Shown piece after piece: positions 46,575 through 56,285 of a stretch of 64,000 bases of DNA. Position 1 is the stretch's first letter. Every line of letters begins with the position of its first letter. Under the pieces are notes generated by a model that saw only the letters and a program-made list of their open reading frames with translations, was not told the origin of the DNA and ran no database searches. The translations under genes and the position numbers were made by a program. This DNA is from Sulfurimonas sp. HSL3-7 (GTDB lineage: Bacteria > Campylobacterota > Campylobacteria > Campylobacterales > Sulfurimonadaceae): contig NZ_CP147919.1 of NCBI RefSeq assembly GCF_039645985.1, positions 1,860,001-1,924,000 on the forward strand. Direction: 5' to 3'.

Positions 46575-46717
46575 CAACGCAGTAGTTAAAGTAATAGTTA
46601 AAGATAGAAAAGAATATGAAAAAAAGAAGAAAAATTACACAATATGAAGAAAACAAGCGTTCAATCGTAACATTTTAAGAACGTACGAACAGCGTCTTTT
46701 TGGGAAGGTGACGGCGG

Positions 46718-47563
46718 TTATAGCCGGTTTATGAGTTTTGCAATCGCTTCTTCGCTGTCAAAGGAAATAGTGATCTCATTGGATTTTGTTTTTACTTTAA
46801 ACCCCAGATCTTTGAAACGGTCCGCCAGTCCCGTAAGGTCAAAACTCTCTTTTTTCGCTTTTACTGGTGCGGCAGGTGAACTGTTTTTCATTGATTTTGC
46901 CATCGTCTCAATGTCACGGACACTCAGTTTTTGACCAACGATTGAAGCAACCATTGTTGCCTGTTCTTTATCACTGAGACCGACCAGAACCTTGGCGTGA
47001 CCAGCTGTTATTTTGCCCTCTTTCAATGCTGCCAGTGTTTTTTTTGACAGTTGCAGTAGACGCAGCGTATTGGTGATATGTGCGCGGGATTTATGGACCA
47101 TAGAGGAGAGCTCATCATGCGTAATGCCGTGCACTTCCAAAAGTTCACCGTACGCATGGGCCAGATCGACCACATTGAGCTCATCACGCTGGATATTCTC
47201 AATAAGCGCCTGCTGACGCATCTTCTCTTCGTCAATATGTGCGATCACTGCACGAATAGTCTTGAGTTTTGCGATCTTGCTTGCACGCAGACGACGCTCA
47301 CCTGCCACCAGGATATAGCCGTCAATATCTTCAACCACAACAATCGGCTGAATAAGACCGTATGTTTTGATAGAATCGGCAAGCTCTGCTAAAGAGTGCT
47401 CATCAAAATGTTTACGCGGCTGGTAAGGGTTGGCTTTGATCTGCGAGAGTGGAAGTTCCACTACCGAATCGGAACTCGGCATTTCACTTTCATACGCTTC
47501 TTCGATCTCTCCCAGCAGTTCGCCCAGACCACGTCCTAAAGATTTTGCTTTGCTTTTTCCCAC
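46718..47563 (-). CDS. parB: Chromosome partition protein ParB
   Basis: 281 residues. CTP-binding domain with NPYQPRKHFDE and LVAGERRLRASK, helix-turn-helix at about 140-165 (GITHDELSSMVHKSRAHITN), and GKITAGHAKVLVGL. It loads at parS and organises the origin. Begins 11 bases after parA. No parS-like palindrome was noticed in this window. Confidence 0.95.
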   Translation of the reverse strand: MGKSKAKSLGRGLGELLGEIEEAYESEMPSSDSVVELPLSQIKANPYQPRKHFDEHSLAELADSIKTYGLIQPIVVVEDIDGYILVAGERRLRASKIAKLKTIRAVIAHIDEEKMRQQALIENIQRDELNVVDLAHAYGELLEVHGITHDELSSMVHKSRAHITNTLRLLQLSKKTLAALKEGKITAGHAKVLVGLSDKEQATMVASIVGQKLSVRDIETMAKSMKNSSPAAPVKAKKESFDLTGLADRFKDLGFKVKTKSNEITISFDSEEAIAKLINRL

Positions 47564-47574
47564 ATTCTACCCTG

Positions 47575-48357
47575 TTACGCAATAATAGCTTGCGCTAGAT
47601 TTTGATAAGCGATCGAGCCGCTCGATTTTGCGTCATATAAGAGCGCAGGTTTTCCGAAACTCGGGCTCTCGGCAAGACGCACATTACGCGGGATGACAAT
47701 CAGCTCTTCGTCCATGTCCTTAAAGAGTTTGTTGTCAAAGTGTTGACGCAAGTCGGCAAAAACCTGTTTTGAAAGGTTGTTTTGCGCACTGTACATTGTC
47801 GGCAGGAAACCCTTGATGCTCAAACGCGGGTTGATCGTCTTGCGGATCAGACGTACCGTGTTCAAAAGCTGTGCCAAACCTTCGAGTGCAAAAAACTCGC
47901 ACTGAATCGGAATAATGACCGAGTTGGCAGCGGAAAGCGCATTGATCGTCATCGGTCCAAGTGCCGGCGGCGAGTCGATGACGATGTAGTCATAGGTAGA
48001 TTTGACCTGGGCGAGTGCATTTTTCATAATGAGCTCGCGTCCCTTGGCGTTACCCGCATCATAATACTCTTTTTCAACTCCGACCAAACCGATGTTTGAC
48101 GGCGCCAGGTCTAATGTTGCGATGTCAGATTTCAATATGATGTCACGGAGTTTTTTCGTACCGATAAGAACATGATAGATGTTAAATTCATAATCATTAC
48201 GGCTGTAACCAAGAGAAGTGGTCGCATTGGCTTGCGGATCTGCATCGATCAGCAATACCTTTTTGCCTTCCACTGCCAAAGAGGCAGCAAGGTTAACAGC
48301 GGTCGTCGTCTTTCCTACCCCACCTTTTTGGTTGGCTATTACTATAATTTCACTCAT
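47575..48357 (-). CDS. parA: Chromosome partition ATPase ParA
   Basis: 260 residues. Deviant Walker A KGGVGKTTTAVN, ADPQANATTSLGY, and IDSPPALGPMT. Works with ParB to move replication origins. The start overlaps birA by 4 bases. Confidence 0.95.
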   Translation of the reverse strand: MSEIIVIANQKGGVGKTTTAVNLAASLAVEGKKVLLIDADPQANATTSLGYSRNDYEFNIYHVLIGTKKLRDIILKSDIATLDLAPSNIGLVGVEKEYYDAGNAKGRELIMKNALAQVKSTYDYIVIDSPPALGPMTINALSAANSVIIPIQCEFFALEGLAQLLNTVRLIRKTINPRLSIKGFLPTMYSAQNNLSKQVFADLRQHFDNKLFKDMDEELIVIPRNVRLAESPSFGKPALLYDAKSSGSIAYQNLAQAIIA

Positions 48358-48989
48358 CGTAGACTAAATATCCTTTTCCCATCACACTCCAGTGATCCAT
48401 CTTCCAATAATCTTGCATTTTTCAATGCGATTTTTGATTCACCGTTGTGGGTAAAATAGCTTCTGCTTCTGTCAAATTCTAACGCATAGTTACTAAAAAC
48501 ATTCTTCCACGAAGGTGGATTTTTCAAGATATCAAAGTAAGCCTTCAAGAGGGTCTCATTTTCGATTTCAATATCAAGATTGTCAAAACCCTGCGGCGCC
48601 GCCTTGGTATTTAAGCCTATACCGCAGACCAATACCTCTTTATAGAGATTTGTAATCACCCCGCCGATCTTGGTGTTGCCCAAATAAAAGTCATTGGGCC
48701 ATTTCAGCCAGAGAGAAGAGCCCTTTTCGGCCAGTAACTCTTTTAAGATATAGGTAAAATAGATAGAAGAGGATTCAAGTTTGAGATCCTGAGGCAAGCT
48801 GCTTCGGTCTAAGGCAAAAGAGAAAAAGAGATTGCCTTCCATCCCTTCCCAGCTGTTGCCGCGACTCCCTTTGCCCGACGCCTGGCGTTTGGCACTGACA
48901 CAGACAGGCGTCGACAAGGTCTCTTCTTTAAGCGCCTCTAAAAGGTAGGTCTGGGTGGAATCAACCGTTTCAAGCAAAAGTATCTGCAA
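48354..48989 (-). CDS. birA: Biotin-protein ligase, catalytic domain only
   Basis: 211 residues. VDSTQTYLLEAL, RQASGKGSRGNSWEG and LKWPNDFYLGNTKIGG are the ligase signatures; the N-terminal DNA-binding domain of E. coli BirA is absent, so it is not a repressor. It attaches biotin to the acetyl-CoA carboxylase carrier. Overlaps fmt by 20 bases. Confidence 0.93.
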   Translation of the reverse strand: MQILLLETVDSTQTYLLEALKEETLSTPVCVSAKRQASGKGSRGNSWEGMEGNLFFSFALDRSSLPQDLKLESSSIYFTYILKELLAEKGSSLWLKWPNDFYLGNTKIGGVITNLYKEVLVCGIGLNTKAAPQGFDNLDIEIENETLLKAYFDILKNPPSWKNVFSNYALEFDRSRSYFTHNGESKIALKNARLLEDGSLECDGKRIFSLR

Positions 48990-49881
48990 TAGAGAGTCGC
49001 TTACCGTTGAGATAGGCGATCACGCTCATCTCTTTTTTAGACGCCGGTTGCACAAGCTCAAGTCGTAAAGAGCCTTTTTTACAGCCGACGACAACACTTT
49101 CATCGTCTACAGAGAGTATTTCACCTGCCTTATGATGTTTTTCATTCTCGATCAACTGCATCTTCTTGAGTTTTAAACCGCTTTCAAGATAGACACCAGG
49201 CCATGGCGTAAAAGCGCGATAACGGTTATAGAGTGTTTCTGCATCATCAAATGTAACAAGTCCCTCTTGTTTTGAGATCTTTGTACAGTGCGAGGCTTTT
49301 GCATTGTTCTGGGGTAGCGGTGTAAGTGTCTTGAACTTCTTCAACACCTCAATTGTCAATGCAGCGGCACTGACGGTCAAACGCTCAAAGAGTGAACTTA
49401 CCATTTCCTCATCACCGATTGCGATCTTTTCAATTTTAAGGATATCGCCTGTATCGAGACCCTCATCCATCAGCATCGCCGTCACACCCGTTTCCCTGTC
49501 TCCTTTCAGAATGGCTTGCTGAATCGGGCTTGCTCCCCTGTAGTCAGGCAGGATAGAGGCGTGAAGGTTGATGCAGGGCGCATGATCCAGCACCGCTTTT
49601 GGCAGGATCTGCCCATAAGCCGCAACAACGATGAAATCACACGCTATCGTCAGAAGTTCGGCTACAGTCTCTTCATCGCGCAGTCTGGTAGGCTGATAGA
49701 CCTTGAGGCCGTTTTCCAGTGCTACTGTTTTTGTGATTGGCGGGGTCATCACTTTTTTACGTCCGACCGGCTTGTCAGGCTGGGTATAGACAGCGACCAC
49801 ATTGATCTCATCATCGGCCACCAGTGCTTTTAATATCTCACTGGCATAATCGGGTGTCCCCATAAAGATAACATTCATCAT
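48970..49881 (-). CDS. fmt: Methionyl-tRNA formyltransferase
   Basis: 303 residues. [12 protein letters not shown], the folate-binding [17 protein letters not shown], and a small C-terminal domain ([10 protein letters not shown]). Formylates the initiator Met-tRNA. The start (49881 or 49878) overlaps the proB stop by 4 bases. Confidence 0.96.
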   Translation of the reverse strand: MMNVIFMGTPDYASEILKALVADDEINVVAVYTQPDKPVGRKKVMTPPITKTVALENGLKVYQPTRLRDEETVAELLTIACDFIVVAAYGQILPKAVLDHAPCINLHASILPDYRGASPIQQAILKGDRETGVTAMLMDEGLDTGDILKIEKIAIGDEEMVSSLFERLTVSAAALTIEVLKKFKTLTPLPQNNAKASHCTKISKQEGLVTFDDAETLYNRYRAFTPWPGVYLESGLKLKKMQLIENEKHHKAGEILSVDDESVVVGCKKGSLRLELVQPASKKEMSVIAYLNGKRLSIADTFA

Positions 49882-50645
49882 CGTGCACTCTTTGTAAAGT
49901 AGGTACCGCCGAGATGTCTCTCTTCGAGAAGGAAGGCCCTTGCATCGCTAAGATCAAAGCCCGAACTCAAAAACATCTCTCTGTCATGTTCCAGTATATA
50001 ATTGGCCGCTTTCAACTTGGTCACGATACCGCCCGTAGCAAAGGTTGAATTTGGGGTCACCTCTTTTTCAAGTTCTGCCGCAGCAATAACAGAGACTGTT
50101 TTTCGTACCTTCGCATCTGCATTGGCACGCGGATCTTTGTCGTAATAGGCATCGATATCGGAGAGGATCATCAACAGGTCTGCGTCAAAGTGCTCTGCCA
50201 CATAAGCAGAGAGTTGGTCATTGTCACCCAGCACCAGCTCTTCTGTCGCCGTTGCATCATTTTCATTGATGATCGGAAGGACTTTATTCGCCAATAGCGC
50301 TTCGATTGTGTTTCGCATACGCGACTCTTGTTCATCGGAACGAAAATTGGCTGCAGTCACAAGGACCTGGGCGGTGATGATCTGATGGTGCTCGAACATT
50401 TTTTTGTAACGGTTCAACAGTATCGGCTGTCCGATAGCAGCCAATGCCTGCTTGTTGGCCAGGATCTTTTTGTCAAGTTTCAGTTCTGTATAACCTGCAG
50501 CAACGGCTCCGGATGAGACCAGAATGACCTCATACTTCCCTTTCAGTTCTGCGATCAGATCGACCAGGTTCTGCATGCGTTCTTTGGCAATGCGGTTTTG
50601 TTCGGTTAAGACTGCGCTGCCGACTTTGACAACAAGACGTTTCAT
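49878..50645 (-). CDS. proB: Glutamate 5-kinase, kinase domain only
   Basis: 255 residues. Kinase core with [30 protein letters not shown] and [13 protein letters not shown]. No PUA domain follows, so it is shorter than the E. coli enzyme. First step of proline synthesis. Overlaps obg and fmt by 4 bases each. Confidence 0.94.
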   Translation of the reverse strand: MKRLVVKVGSAVLTEQNRIAKERMQNLVDLIAELKGKYEVILVSSGAVAAGYTELKLDKKILANKQALAAIGQPILLNRYKKMFEHHQIITAQVLVTAANFRSDEQESRMRNTIEALLANKVLPIINENDATATEELVLGDNDQLSAYVAEHFDADLLMILSDIDAYYDKDPRANADAKVRKTVSVIAAAELEKEVTPNSTFATGGIVTKLKAANYILEHDREMFLSSGFDLSDARAFLLEERHLGGTYFTKSAR

Positions 50646-51742
50646 TTTCTGGCAGCGCTCACAAGTGCATGCAACCCATAGCGTAATCCGTCTATATTGG
50701 TATGCATTACCGAAGAGATCGGAACGATGAAAAAAGGTTTCGACATGTCAAACTCCTGTGTACCTTCCTGGTCGTCCTGTTCGTAAAAAGGGTACCCTGC
50801 TTCAAATCCGAAGCGGCTTTTTGCGCTTGGCTCCAGACCCAATTCCCTGATAAACGTTTCGGCTTTCTCTTTCGCCTCTTCCTGGCTCAAGGCATCCGAA
50901 CGTGTCAGTGCAATGGCAAATGAACGCTTGTGCAGTTTTTCCGAAAACTTCTGGAGTTCTTCTTTAAGAATGTCGAACTGCTCTTTCATCTCGCGATACG
51001 AAGCGATGTCGATCATGAAAAGAAGGGTTTTGGTACGCTCGATATGACGCAGGAACTCCAGACCGAGCCCTTTGCCGTCAGAAGCGCCGCCTATGATCCC
51101 CGGGATATCGGCCATGACAAAAGACTCGTAGTTCCCGACATCGACCTGACCGAGTTTCGGTGTCAATGTCGTAAACTCGTAGTTTGCCACTTCCGGACGG
51201 GCATTGGAGACCGTCGAGATCAGCGTTGATTTACCGACATTCGGAAATCCGACCAGACCGACATCCGCGATCAGTTTAAGGTCGAGTATCACTTCGCGTT
51301 CAATACCCGGTTCGCCCGGCTGGGCATAGCGCGGTTGCTGGTTTGTCGATGATTTAAAGTGGTAGTTGCCGAGACCGCCCCTGCCGCCGCTTAGAAAACG
51401 TACTTCATAGCCGTCATCCAACAGGTCAAACAGGACTTCGCCTGTCTCTTTGTCGATCACCTGTGTTCCCGGAGGTACGATCACATAGAGAGGCTTGCCC
51501 GACTTCCCTGTCATTCGCGAGCCCTCACCCGGACGGCCGTTTTCCGCTTTCAGGTTTTTTTGCCCTTTGAAATGCGAAAGCGTGTGGGTGTTGTTGTCGA
51601 CACGGAAATAGATATCGCCGCCTTTACCGCCGTCGCCGCCGTTCGGCCCGCCATTGGTTACAAACTTTTCACGTCTGAAGGCAACACAACCTTGACCGCC
51701 TTTGCCTGATGAGAGTGTTAATGTAACCTTATCTGTAAACAT
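50642..51742 (-). CDS. obg: Ribosome-associated GTPase Obg
   Basis: 366 residues. The glycine-rich OBG domain ([24 protein letters not shown]) fills about 1-158, then the GTPase has [20 protein letters not shown] and ALTRSDAL. No extra C-terminal domain. Helps large-subunit assembly and stress control. First gene of the obg-to-parB operon, with TATAAT at 51787-51792. Confidence 0.96.
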   Translation of the reverse strand: MFTDKVTLTLSSGKGGQGCVAFRREKFVTNGGPNGGDGGKGGDIYFRVDNNTHTLSHFKGQKNLKAENGRPGEGSRMTGKSGKPLYVIVPPGTQVIDKETGEVLFDLLDDGYEVRFLSGGRGGLGNYHFKSSTNQQPRYAQPGEPGIEREVILDLKLIADVGLVGFPNVGKSTLISTVSNARPEVANYEFTTLTPKLGQVDVGNYESFVMADIPGIIGGASDGKGLGLEFLRHIERTKTLLFMIDIASYREMKEQFDILKEELQKFSEKLHKRSFAIALTRSDALSQEEAKEKAETFIRELGLEPSAKSRFGFEAGYPFYEQDDQEGTQEFDMSKPFFIVPISSVMHTNIDGLRYGLHALVSAARK

Positions 51743-51786
51743 CGATTGTCCTTAAATTTAGAAAAAAAATCATTTAAATATTTAGC

Positions 51787-51792
51787 ATTATA
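51787..51792 (-). promoter_or_regulatory. -10 box of the obg-proB-fmt-birA-parAB operon
   Basis: TATAAT on the minus strand in ATGTATAATGC, 45 bases before the Obg ATG; AAGGAC is the ribosome-binding site. Confidence 0.5.
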
Positions 51793-51842
51793 CATTTGAA
51801 AAGAAAAAAATACAGTGGTAAATATTTAAAAATCAGTGAAAG

Positions 51843-51860
51843 AGGCCCCGGAAAGGGCCT
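51843..51860 (-). terminator. rpmA terminator
   Basis: AGGCCC and GGGCCT flank a short loop, followed on the minus strand by CTCTTTC. It starts 13 bases past the rpmA stop. Confidence 0.6.
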
Positions 51861-51872
51861 AAAGAAAAGTGC

Positions 51873-52130
51873 TTATGCAGCAGGGATAATTGAAACTTGT
51901 TTACGGTTTTTGTCTTTTCTTTCGAAAACAACGATACCGTCTACAAGTGCGTAAAGTGTATGGTCTTTACCCATACCCATGTTTTTACCTGGGTGAACTT
52001 TTGTACCACGTTGACGGATAACGATGTTACCTGCACGTACTGTTTCACCACCGAATTTTTTAACACCTAATCGACGACCTGCTGAGTCACGATTATTCTG
52101 AGTACTACCTTGACCTTTTTTGTGTGCCAT
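51873..52130 (-). CDS. rpmA: Ribosomal protein L27
   Basis: 85 residues. Starts [15 protein letters not shown], the tail reaching the peptidyl transferase centre, with no cleavable extension. [11 protein letters not shown] and [15 protein letters not shown] complete the signature. Follows rplU by 24 bases. Confidence 0.98.
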   Translation of the reverse strand: MAHKKGQGSTQNNRDSAGRRLGVKKFGGETVRAGNIVIRQRGTKVHPGKNMGMGKDHTLYALVDGIVVFERKDKNRKQVSIIPAA

Positions 52131-52154
52131 GTCTTTCTCCTAACTTTTTAGTGC

Positions 52155-52463
52155 TTATGCAGCGATTTTAGTGATACGAACGCGGGTGAAATCTCTACGG
52201 AAACCACGTTTGACTTTAGAGTCTTTACGACGACGTTTTTTGAAGATAACGACTTTACGGTCACGACCTTCGTTGATAACTTCAGCAGTCACAACAGCAC
52301 CGTCTACGAAAGGTGCCCCTACTTTAAGTTCGCCGGCATTTACAGCCAGAACTTCCTTGATCTCAAGAGTGTCTTTTGCAGCAAGGTTCATTTTGTCAAG
52401 AAGAAGGATATCGCCCTCTTCTACCTTATACTGCTTACCACCATTTTTAATGATTGCGTACAT
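52155..52463 (-). CDS. rplU: Ribosomal protein L21
   Basis: 102 residues. [17 protein letters not shown] opens the chain, and [16 protein letters not shown] is the RNA-binding end. First gene of rplU-rpmA, preceded by a long leader whose pairing could control it. Confidence 0.98.
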   Translation of the reverse strand: MYAIIKNGGKQYKVEEGDILLLDKMNLAAKDTLEIKEVLAVNAGELKVGAPFVDGAVVTAEVINEGRDRKVVIFKKRRRKDSKVKRGFRRDFTRVRITKIAA

Positions 52464-52664
52464 TGCATTTCCTTGTTTTTTTCAAGAGTCCTCTAAAAAC
52501 GCTTCAGTGTACAGCACTTACTCATCATCACAAGACTCTTATCCCGAAAAACGGTCCAAGAAGGTCAACATTTGCCATGATCAGGTCCAGCCTGTAAAGA
52601 GAAGGTTTTCACCCTCTCCGACACCAAGAGTCAAAAGAGTACTCTATCTGTCTTTATAAAAAGT
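52464..52664 (-). promoter_or_regulatory. rplU-rpmA leader with alternative pairings
   Basis: About 200 transcribed nt without a gene. GACTCTT at 52626-52632 and again at 52484-52490 can each pair with AAGAGTC at 52534-52540 (minus-strand sense), so the two are mutually exclusive. The second copy lies just ahead of AAGGA. A perfect 8-bp hairpin with a GAAA loop occupies 52599-52618. Candidate autoregulatory leader. Confidence 0.55.
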
Positions 52665-52670
52665 TTGCGA

Positions 52671-52676
52671 ATTATA
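52671..52676 (-). promoter_or_regulatory. -10 box of rplU-rpmA
   Basis: TATAAT on the minus strand in AGTATAATTCGC. It places the transcript start near 52664. Confidence 0.55.
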
Positions 52677-52704
52677 CTGAATATTACTTTAAGTTTACTT
52701 TATA

Positions 52705-53079
52705 TCAATCACAAATCGCGATAACTTCGATCTCAACCAGGGCATTCTTAGGCAGAGTCTTTGCGGCGACAAGCGAACGCGCCGGTTTATGGTCACCGAA
52801 AGCGTTGGCATAGAGCTCGTTGACCGTTGCAAAATCATTGATATCTGCGACAAAAGCCATCACCTTTACGACTCTGTCGAGTGACGAACCTGCTTCTGCC
52901 AGAACCGCTTTCAAGTTGCTGAAAACCTGTTCTGTCTGTTTAACCACGTCGTCTTCTACCATCGTACCGTCGGGACGCAGTGCGATCTGCCCTGAGGTAT
53001 AGACCATACCGTTTACCTTTACCGCCTGTGAGTACGGTCCGATCGCTGCCGGCGCCTTGTCTGTTTTTACGAATTCCAT
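52705..53079 (-). CDS. ridA: RidA family deaminase
   Basis: 124 residues from ATG 53079, which has AAGGA upstream in the end of the previous gene; a longer opening is rejected. [12 protein letters not shown] and [24 protein letters not shown] (split) fit RidA, which hydrolyses reactive enamines and imines such as 2-aminoacrylate. The start is one base after the thioredoxin-like gene's stop. Confidence 0.93.
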   Translation of the reverse strand: MEFVKTDKAPAAIGPYSQAVKVNGMVYTSGQIALRPDGTMVEDDVVKQTEQVFSNLKAVLAEAGSSLDRVVKVMAFVADINDFATVNELYANAFGDHKPARSLVAAKTLPKNALVEIEVIAICD

Positions 53080-53080
53080 T

Positions 53081-53500
53081 CTAGTCATCCTTTTGTGCTG
53101 ATTTCTGTTTTTTGTATTTTCGTTCGACATCTTCCATCATCGAAAGATAATCGTCTTTGCTCCAGTACCCCGGTACGCTGTATAGCACTCGTCCTTCAGG
53201 CGTCAGAAAGTAGCTCATCGGTACCATTGGCGCTTTCAGACACGGCGGGTACGTGTCTTTGCCGCGTGTCAGTGCGACAGCAGCATATTTGGTGTTGACG
53301 TTCTCGACCACTTTTTCCTCTTCGAGCGTTGTCGATTCAAGCTTTCGGCACCATCTGCACGTCTCTGACGTGATCAGCGCATAGATGATCTTATCCTCTT
53401 TTTGCGCTTTGGCTTTTGCCTCCGCAAAGCTATCCTCCCACTCGATCTCATTGGCAAAGATAGAGAGTGTGAACATCGCAATAAACAAAAATATACGCAT
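53081..53500 (-). CDS. Periplasmic thioredoxin-like protein
   Basis: 139 residues. Signal peptide ([16 protein letters not shown]), then a thioredoxin fold with the redox motif CRWC in [14 protein letters not shown] and a [15 protein letters not shown] strand with the cis-Pro. Similar to DUF255/SoxW-type proteins. Probably reduces or oxidises envelope cysteines. Upstream partner of ridA, probably only by transcription. Confidence 0.85.
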   Translation of the reverse strand: MRIFLFIAMFTLSIFANEIEWEDSFAEAKAKAQKEDKIIYALITSETCRWCRKLESTTLEEEKVVENVNTKYAAVALTRGKDTYPPCLKAPMVPMSYFLTPEGRVLYSVPGYWSKDDYLSMMEDVERKYKKQKSAQKDD

Positions 53501-53583
53501 TGTCGTCCTTTAAAAAACCGTATTATACCAAAGAGGAAACGGTTCACTGTTAATGCTTTCACCCCTTTTTAGAAATCCTGCTC

Positions 53584-53589
53584 TATAAT
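53584..53589 (+). promoter_or_regulatory. -10 box of the M20 amidohydrolase gene
   Basis: TATAAT in CTCTATAATAAAAG, 31 bases before the ATG, with GGAGAG as ribosome-binding site. Confidence 0.5.
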
Positions 53590-53619
53590 AAAAGAAAGCG
53601 GATACATTCAGGAGAGAAC

Positions 53620-54810
53620 ATGCAGACAACAGAAGAAAAACTTTTTGAGACAATAGAAACCATCAATGAAAGTATCATCGCACTTCGGCAGCAGCTGCAT
53701 GAATACCCGGAACTCTCCTCGCAGGAGAAAGAGACTACGGCGCTGCTGAAAGGTCTGCTTGAAAATGCCGGTTTAACTGTAAGGATCTTCAGCGATCATT
53801 ACGGTCTTATTGCCGATCTTGTGGTCGATAAAGAGAAACCTTTTATCGCTCTTCGCGCCGATATCGACGCCCTGCCTATCCAGGAACAGAGTGAAGCGCC
53901 TTACACCTCACGCAAACCGGGGATTATGCACGCCTGCGGCCATGATTCGCATACCGCCATTTTGCTGGGTACTGCTCTGGCGTTCATGCAGGTCAAACCG
54001 CTGCTTGACAGTAATGTACGGTTCATCTTCCAGCCTGCCGAAGAGATCACTGAAGGCGGCAGTTCCCAGATGATAAAAGACGGCGTACTGGAAAATGTCA
54101 AAGCCATTTTCGGACTGCATGCCTACCCTTATCTCAACACCGGGCAGATCGGTTATAAATACGGGGTGATGCTCGCCTCTGCCGACACCTTTGAAATCGA
54201 AATATTCGGCAAGAGTTCGCACGGAGCGCGTCCGCATGAAGGCGTCGACGCCATTCTGGTCACCTCCATGGCGGTCAACTCGCTCAACCACATCGTCTCG
54301 CGCCAGATCGACCCGCTGCATCCGGCAGTCATCTCGCTGGGGACCATCGAGGGAGGAAAAGCGGCCAATATCCTGTGTGATCATGTCAAGCTCTGCGGCA
54401 CCGTACGCAGCGTCAACCATGATGTGCGCCATTCGATCCCGAAGATGATGGAGATCTCCCTGAAAGGGATCACCCGTTCGATGCATGCGACCTATGCGTT
54501 CCACTACAACTACGGTTCGCCCGAAGTGTGCAATCATGATGCCATGGTCGATTTGGTAAGAGAGGCAGGTGAGAGCGTTTTAGGCAAAGAGAACACCATC
54601 GACCTTATCGACCCTGTCATGGGAGGCGAGGATTTCGGACGCTACCTTGAGATCGTCCCAGGCGCTTTTTTCCGTCTTGGGACCTGCAATCGGGACAAAG
54701 GCACCTGTGTCTCCCAGCATAACAGCCGCTTCAATGTCGATGACGATGCGCTTATCGTCGGTATGAAGATCATGGGGGCGGCCGCACTGCGGGCAATGAA
54801 AAATGCGTGA
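53620..54810 (+). CDS. M20 family amidohydrolase (hippurate-hydrolase/HipO-like)
   Basis: 396 residues. Metal motifs ADIDALPIQE, MHACGHDSHTA, and FQPAEEITEGG, then a dimerisation domain and MGGEDFGRYL. The family cleaves N-acyl or N-acetyl amino acids; the substrate here is not fixed. Last 8 bases overlap the HATPase-GNAT gene, so the two are cotranslated. Confidence 0.9.
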   Translation: MQTTEEKLFETIETINESIIALRQQLHEYPELSSQEKETTALLKGLLENAGLTVRIFSDHYGLIADLVVDKEKPFIALRADIDALPIQEQSEAPYTSRKPGIMHACGHDSHTAILLGTALAFMQVKPLLDSNVRFIFQPAEEITEGGSSQMIKDGVLENVKAIFGLHAYPYLNTGQIGYKYGVMLASADTFEIEIFGKSSHGARPHEGVDAILVTSMAVNSLNHIVSRQIDPLHPAVISLGTIEGGKAANILCDHVKLCGTVRSVNHDVRHSIPKMMEISLKGITRSMHATYAFHYNYGSPEVCNHDAMVDLVREAGESVLGKENTIDLIDPVMGGEDFGRYLEIVPGAFFRLGTCNRDKGTCVSQHNSRFNVDDDALIVGMKIMGAAALRAMKNA

Positions 54811-56239
54811 CGAAATCGCTCTAAAGATCACCAATATGGCCGATGCGAAACTGATCTACCATCTCTTTTCCCATCTGAAAGAGCGGCTTCCTGTTTCGGA
54901 CCTTGCACCTATGGAAGAAGCGCTCATGCAGCTGATAGAGAATGTCCTCGAACATGCGTACGAACGCGAATATGACCTGGACGTTACCATCCACTACTAC
55001 ATCTACAGCTGCCAGCTCAGAATCGACGTTGAAGATAGGGGTGTTCCTTTTGACTTCAGCCGCTATCTCAGCGAGCCCATCGATCACAGTGCCGACCACA
55101 AAAAAGGATTTTATCTTATCTACGATCTGGTCGACCGCTTCTATTTCACACCGCTTCCGAACGCAGGTAAACAGTTTACTCTGGTACAGATGTTTGATCA
55201 ATGTTTTGACATCAAGACCAATCAGATCATCATGCAGGAGGCGCCTGACAAGCAAGATATCCTGCAGCATCTTGATGTACGCGCATTCATAAGCGGTGAC
55301 GGTGACGGCATTGCCAAACTGATCTACCGAAACTATGATTACACCTATTACAAGCACCTTTTTTATGAACCCCAGAAGGTACGAAAGGCCAATGAAAAAG
55401 GTGATGTCCACTCCATCGTTGCACTTTATAAGAACGAAGTTGTCGGCCATTTTGCCCTGATACGCAATCCCTACTCCAATATTGCCGAGATCGCCGTCGC
55501 AACAGTCGATCCCCGTTACAAGGGAATAGGCATTATGAACAAGATGTTCGATTTTCTCATCTTCGAAGCCAAACGACTCGGGTATGACGCGATCTTCGGT
55601 GATGCGATCATGCTCCACCCCTACAGCCAGAAAGCCAACCTGTCACACGGAATGACGGAGTGTGCCATCATACTCGGGCAGGTCCCCTCCGAGATCCAGA
55701 TCGAACACAGCCTTCAGCACCAGCAGCGCAGCGGTGTGCTCGTTGCCTACCTGCTTTTTGACAAACGCCGCTGCCAGCATGCCCGTTCTGAGATCTACGG
55801 CAAGCAGATCCAAAAAGTCTATGATGATATCGGCATCGAGATCTGCGACATGAATCCACCCCATCAGGTACGCGACGCCATTACCCACCGCATCGACGAC
55901 AAAGTAAATCTCGGTTATATACGTATCGAAGAGGTGATCACAGAAAAAAAGTTGATGGATATCCTTGCCGATCTGCAAAAAGAGCACTGTGATATGCTCT
56001 ATGCCGATATCAACCTTCACCGTATCGAAAATATCGATGCGGTGATATCCCTGCTCAATACCCACGGCTTTTTCTACAGCGGTGTTTTGTTTTCGTATTA
56101 TGACAGTGAAGATTATCTGCGTCTGCAGCGTAAAAACACAAAAAGTATGGCGGAAGAGCAGCTGGTCTGCTACTCCAGGAATGCGCAGCAGATGCTTGCA
56201 TTCATACGCAAAGACAAGGCACGGATAAGAGCTCTTTAG
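54803..56239 (+). CDS. HATPase-GNAT fusion protein
   Basis: 478 residues. About 1-135 is a GHKL ATP-binding domain of the RsbW/HATPase_c_2 type: N-box EEALMQLIENVLEHAYE (Asn46), D-x-G at DVEDRG (78-80), and KKGFYLIYDLVD as the second Gly box. About 155-290 is a GNAT acyltransferase with the acetyl-CoA loop DPRYKGIGIMNKM (236-248). The last 180 residues resemble a second, diverged GNAT half. No membrane segment. It may modify or gate a partner protein; the target is unknown. The overlap with the amidohydrolase gene suggests linked function. Confidence 0.75.
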   Translation: MRDEIALKITNMADAKLIYHLFSHLKERLPVSDLAPMEEALMQLIENVLEHAYEREYDLDVTIHYYIYSCQLRIDVEDRGVPFDFSRYLSEPIDHSADHKKGFYLIYDLVDRFYFTPLPNAGKQFTLVQMFDQCFDIKTNQIIMQEAPDKQDILQHLDVRAFISGDGDGIAKLIYRNYDYTYYKHLFYEPQKVRKANEKGDVHSIVALYKNEVVGHFALIRNPYSNIAEIAVATVDPRYKGIGIMNKMFDFLIFEAKRLGYDAIFGDAIMLHPYSQKANLSHGMTECAIILGQVPSEIQIEHSLQHQQRSGVLVAYLLFDKRRCQHARSEIYGKQIQKVYDDIGIEICDMNPPHQVRDAITHRIDDKVNLGYIRIEEVITEKKLMDILADLQKEHCDMLYADINLHRIENIDAVISLLNTHGFFYSGVLFSYYDSEDYLRLQRKNTKSMAEEQLVCYSRNAQQMLAFIRKDKARIRAL

Positions 56240-56285
56240 AACAGCCCTCTTCTAAAAACAGTAAAACCCGTATCGTTGCCTATGC

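Noticed and set aside
46547-46717. Searched for parS or an origin next to parB
   Set aside because: Only an A/T-rich promoter region was seen; no parS-like palindrome, dnaA boxes or dnaA/dnaN genes.
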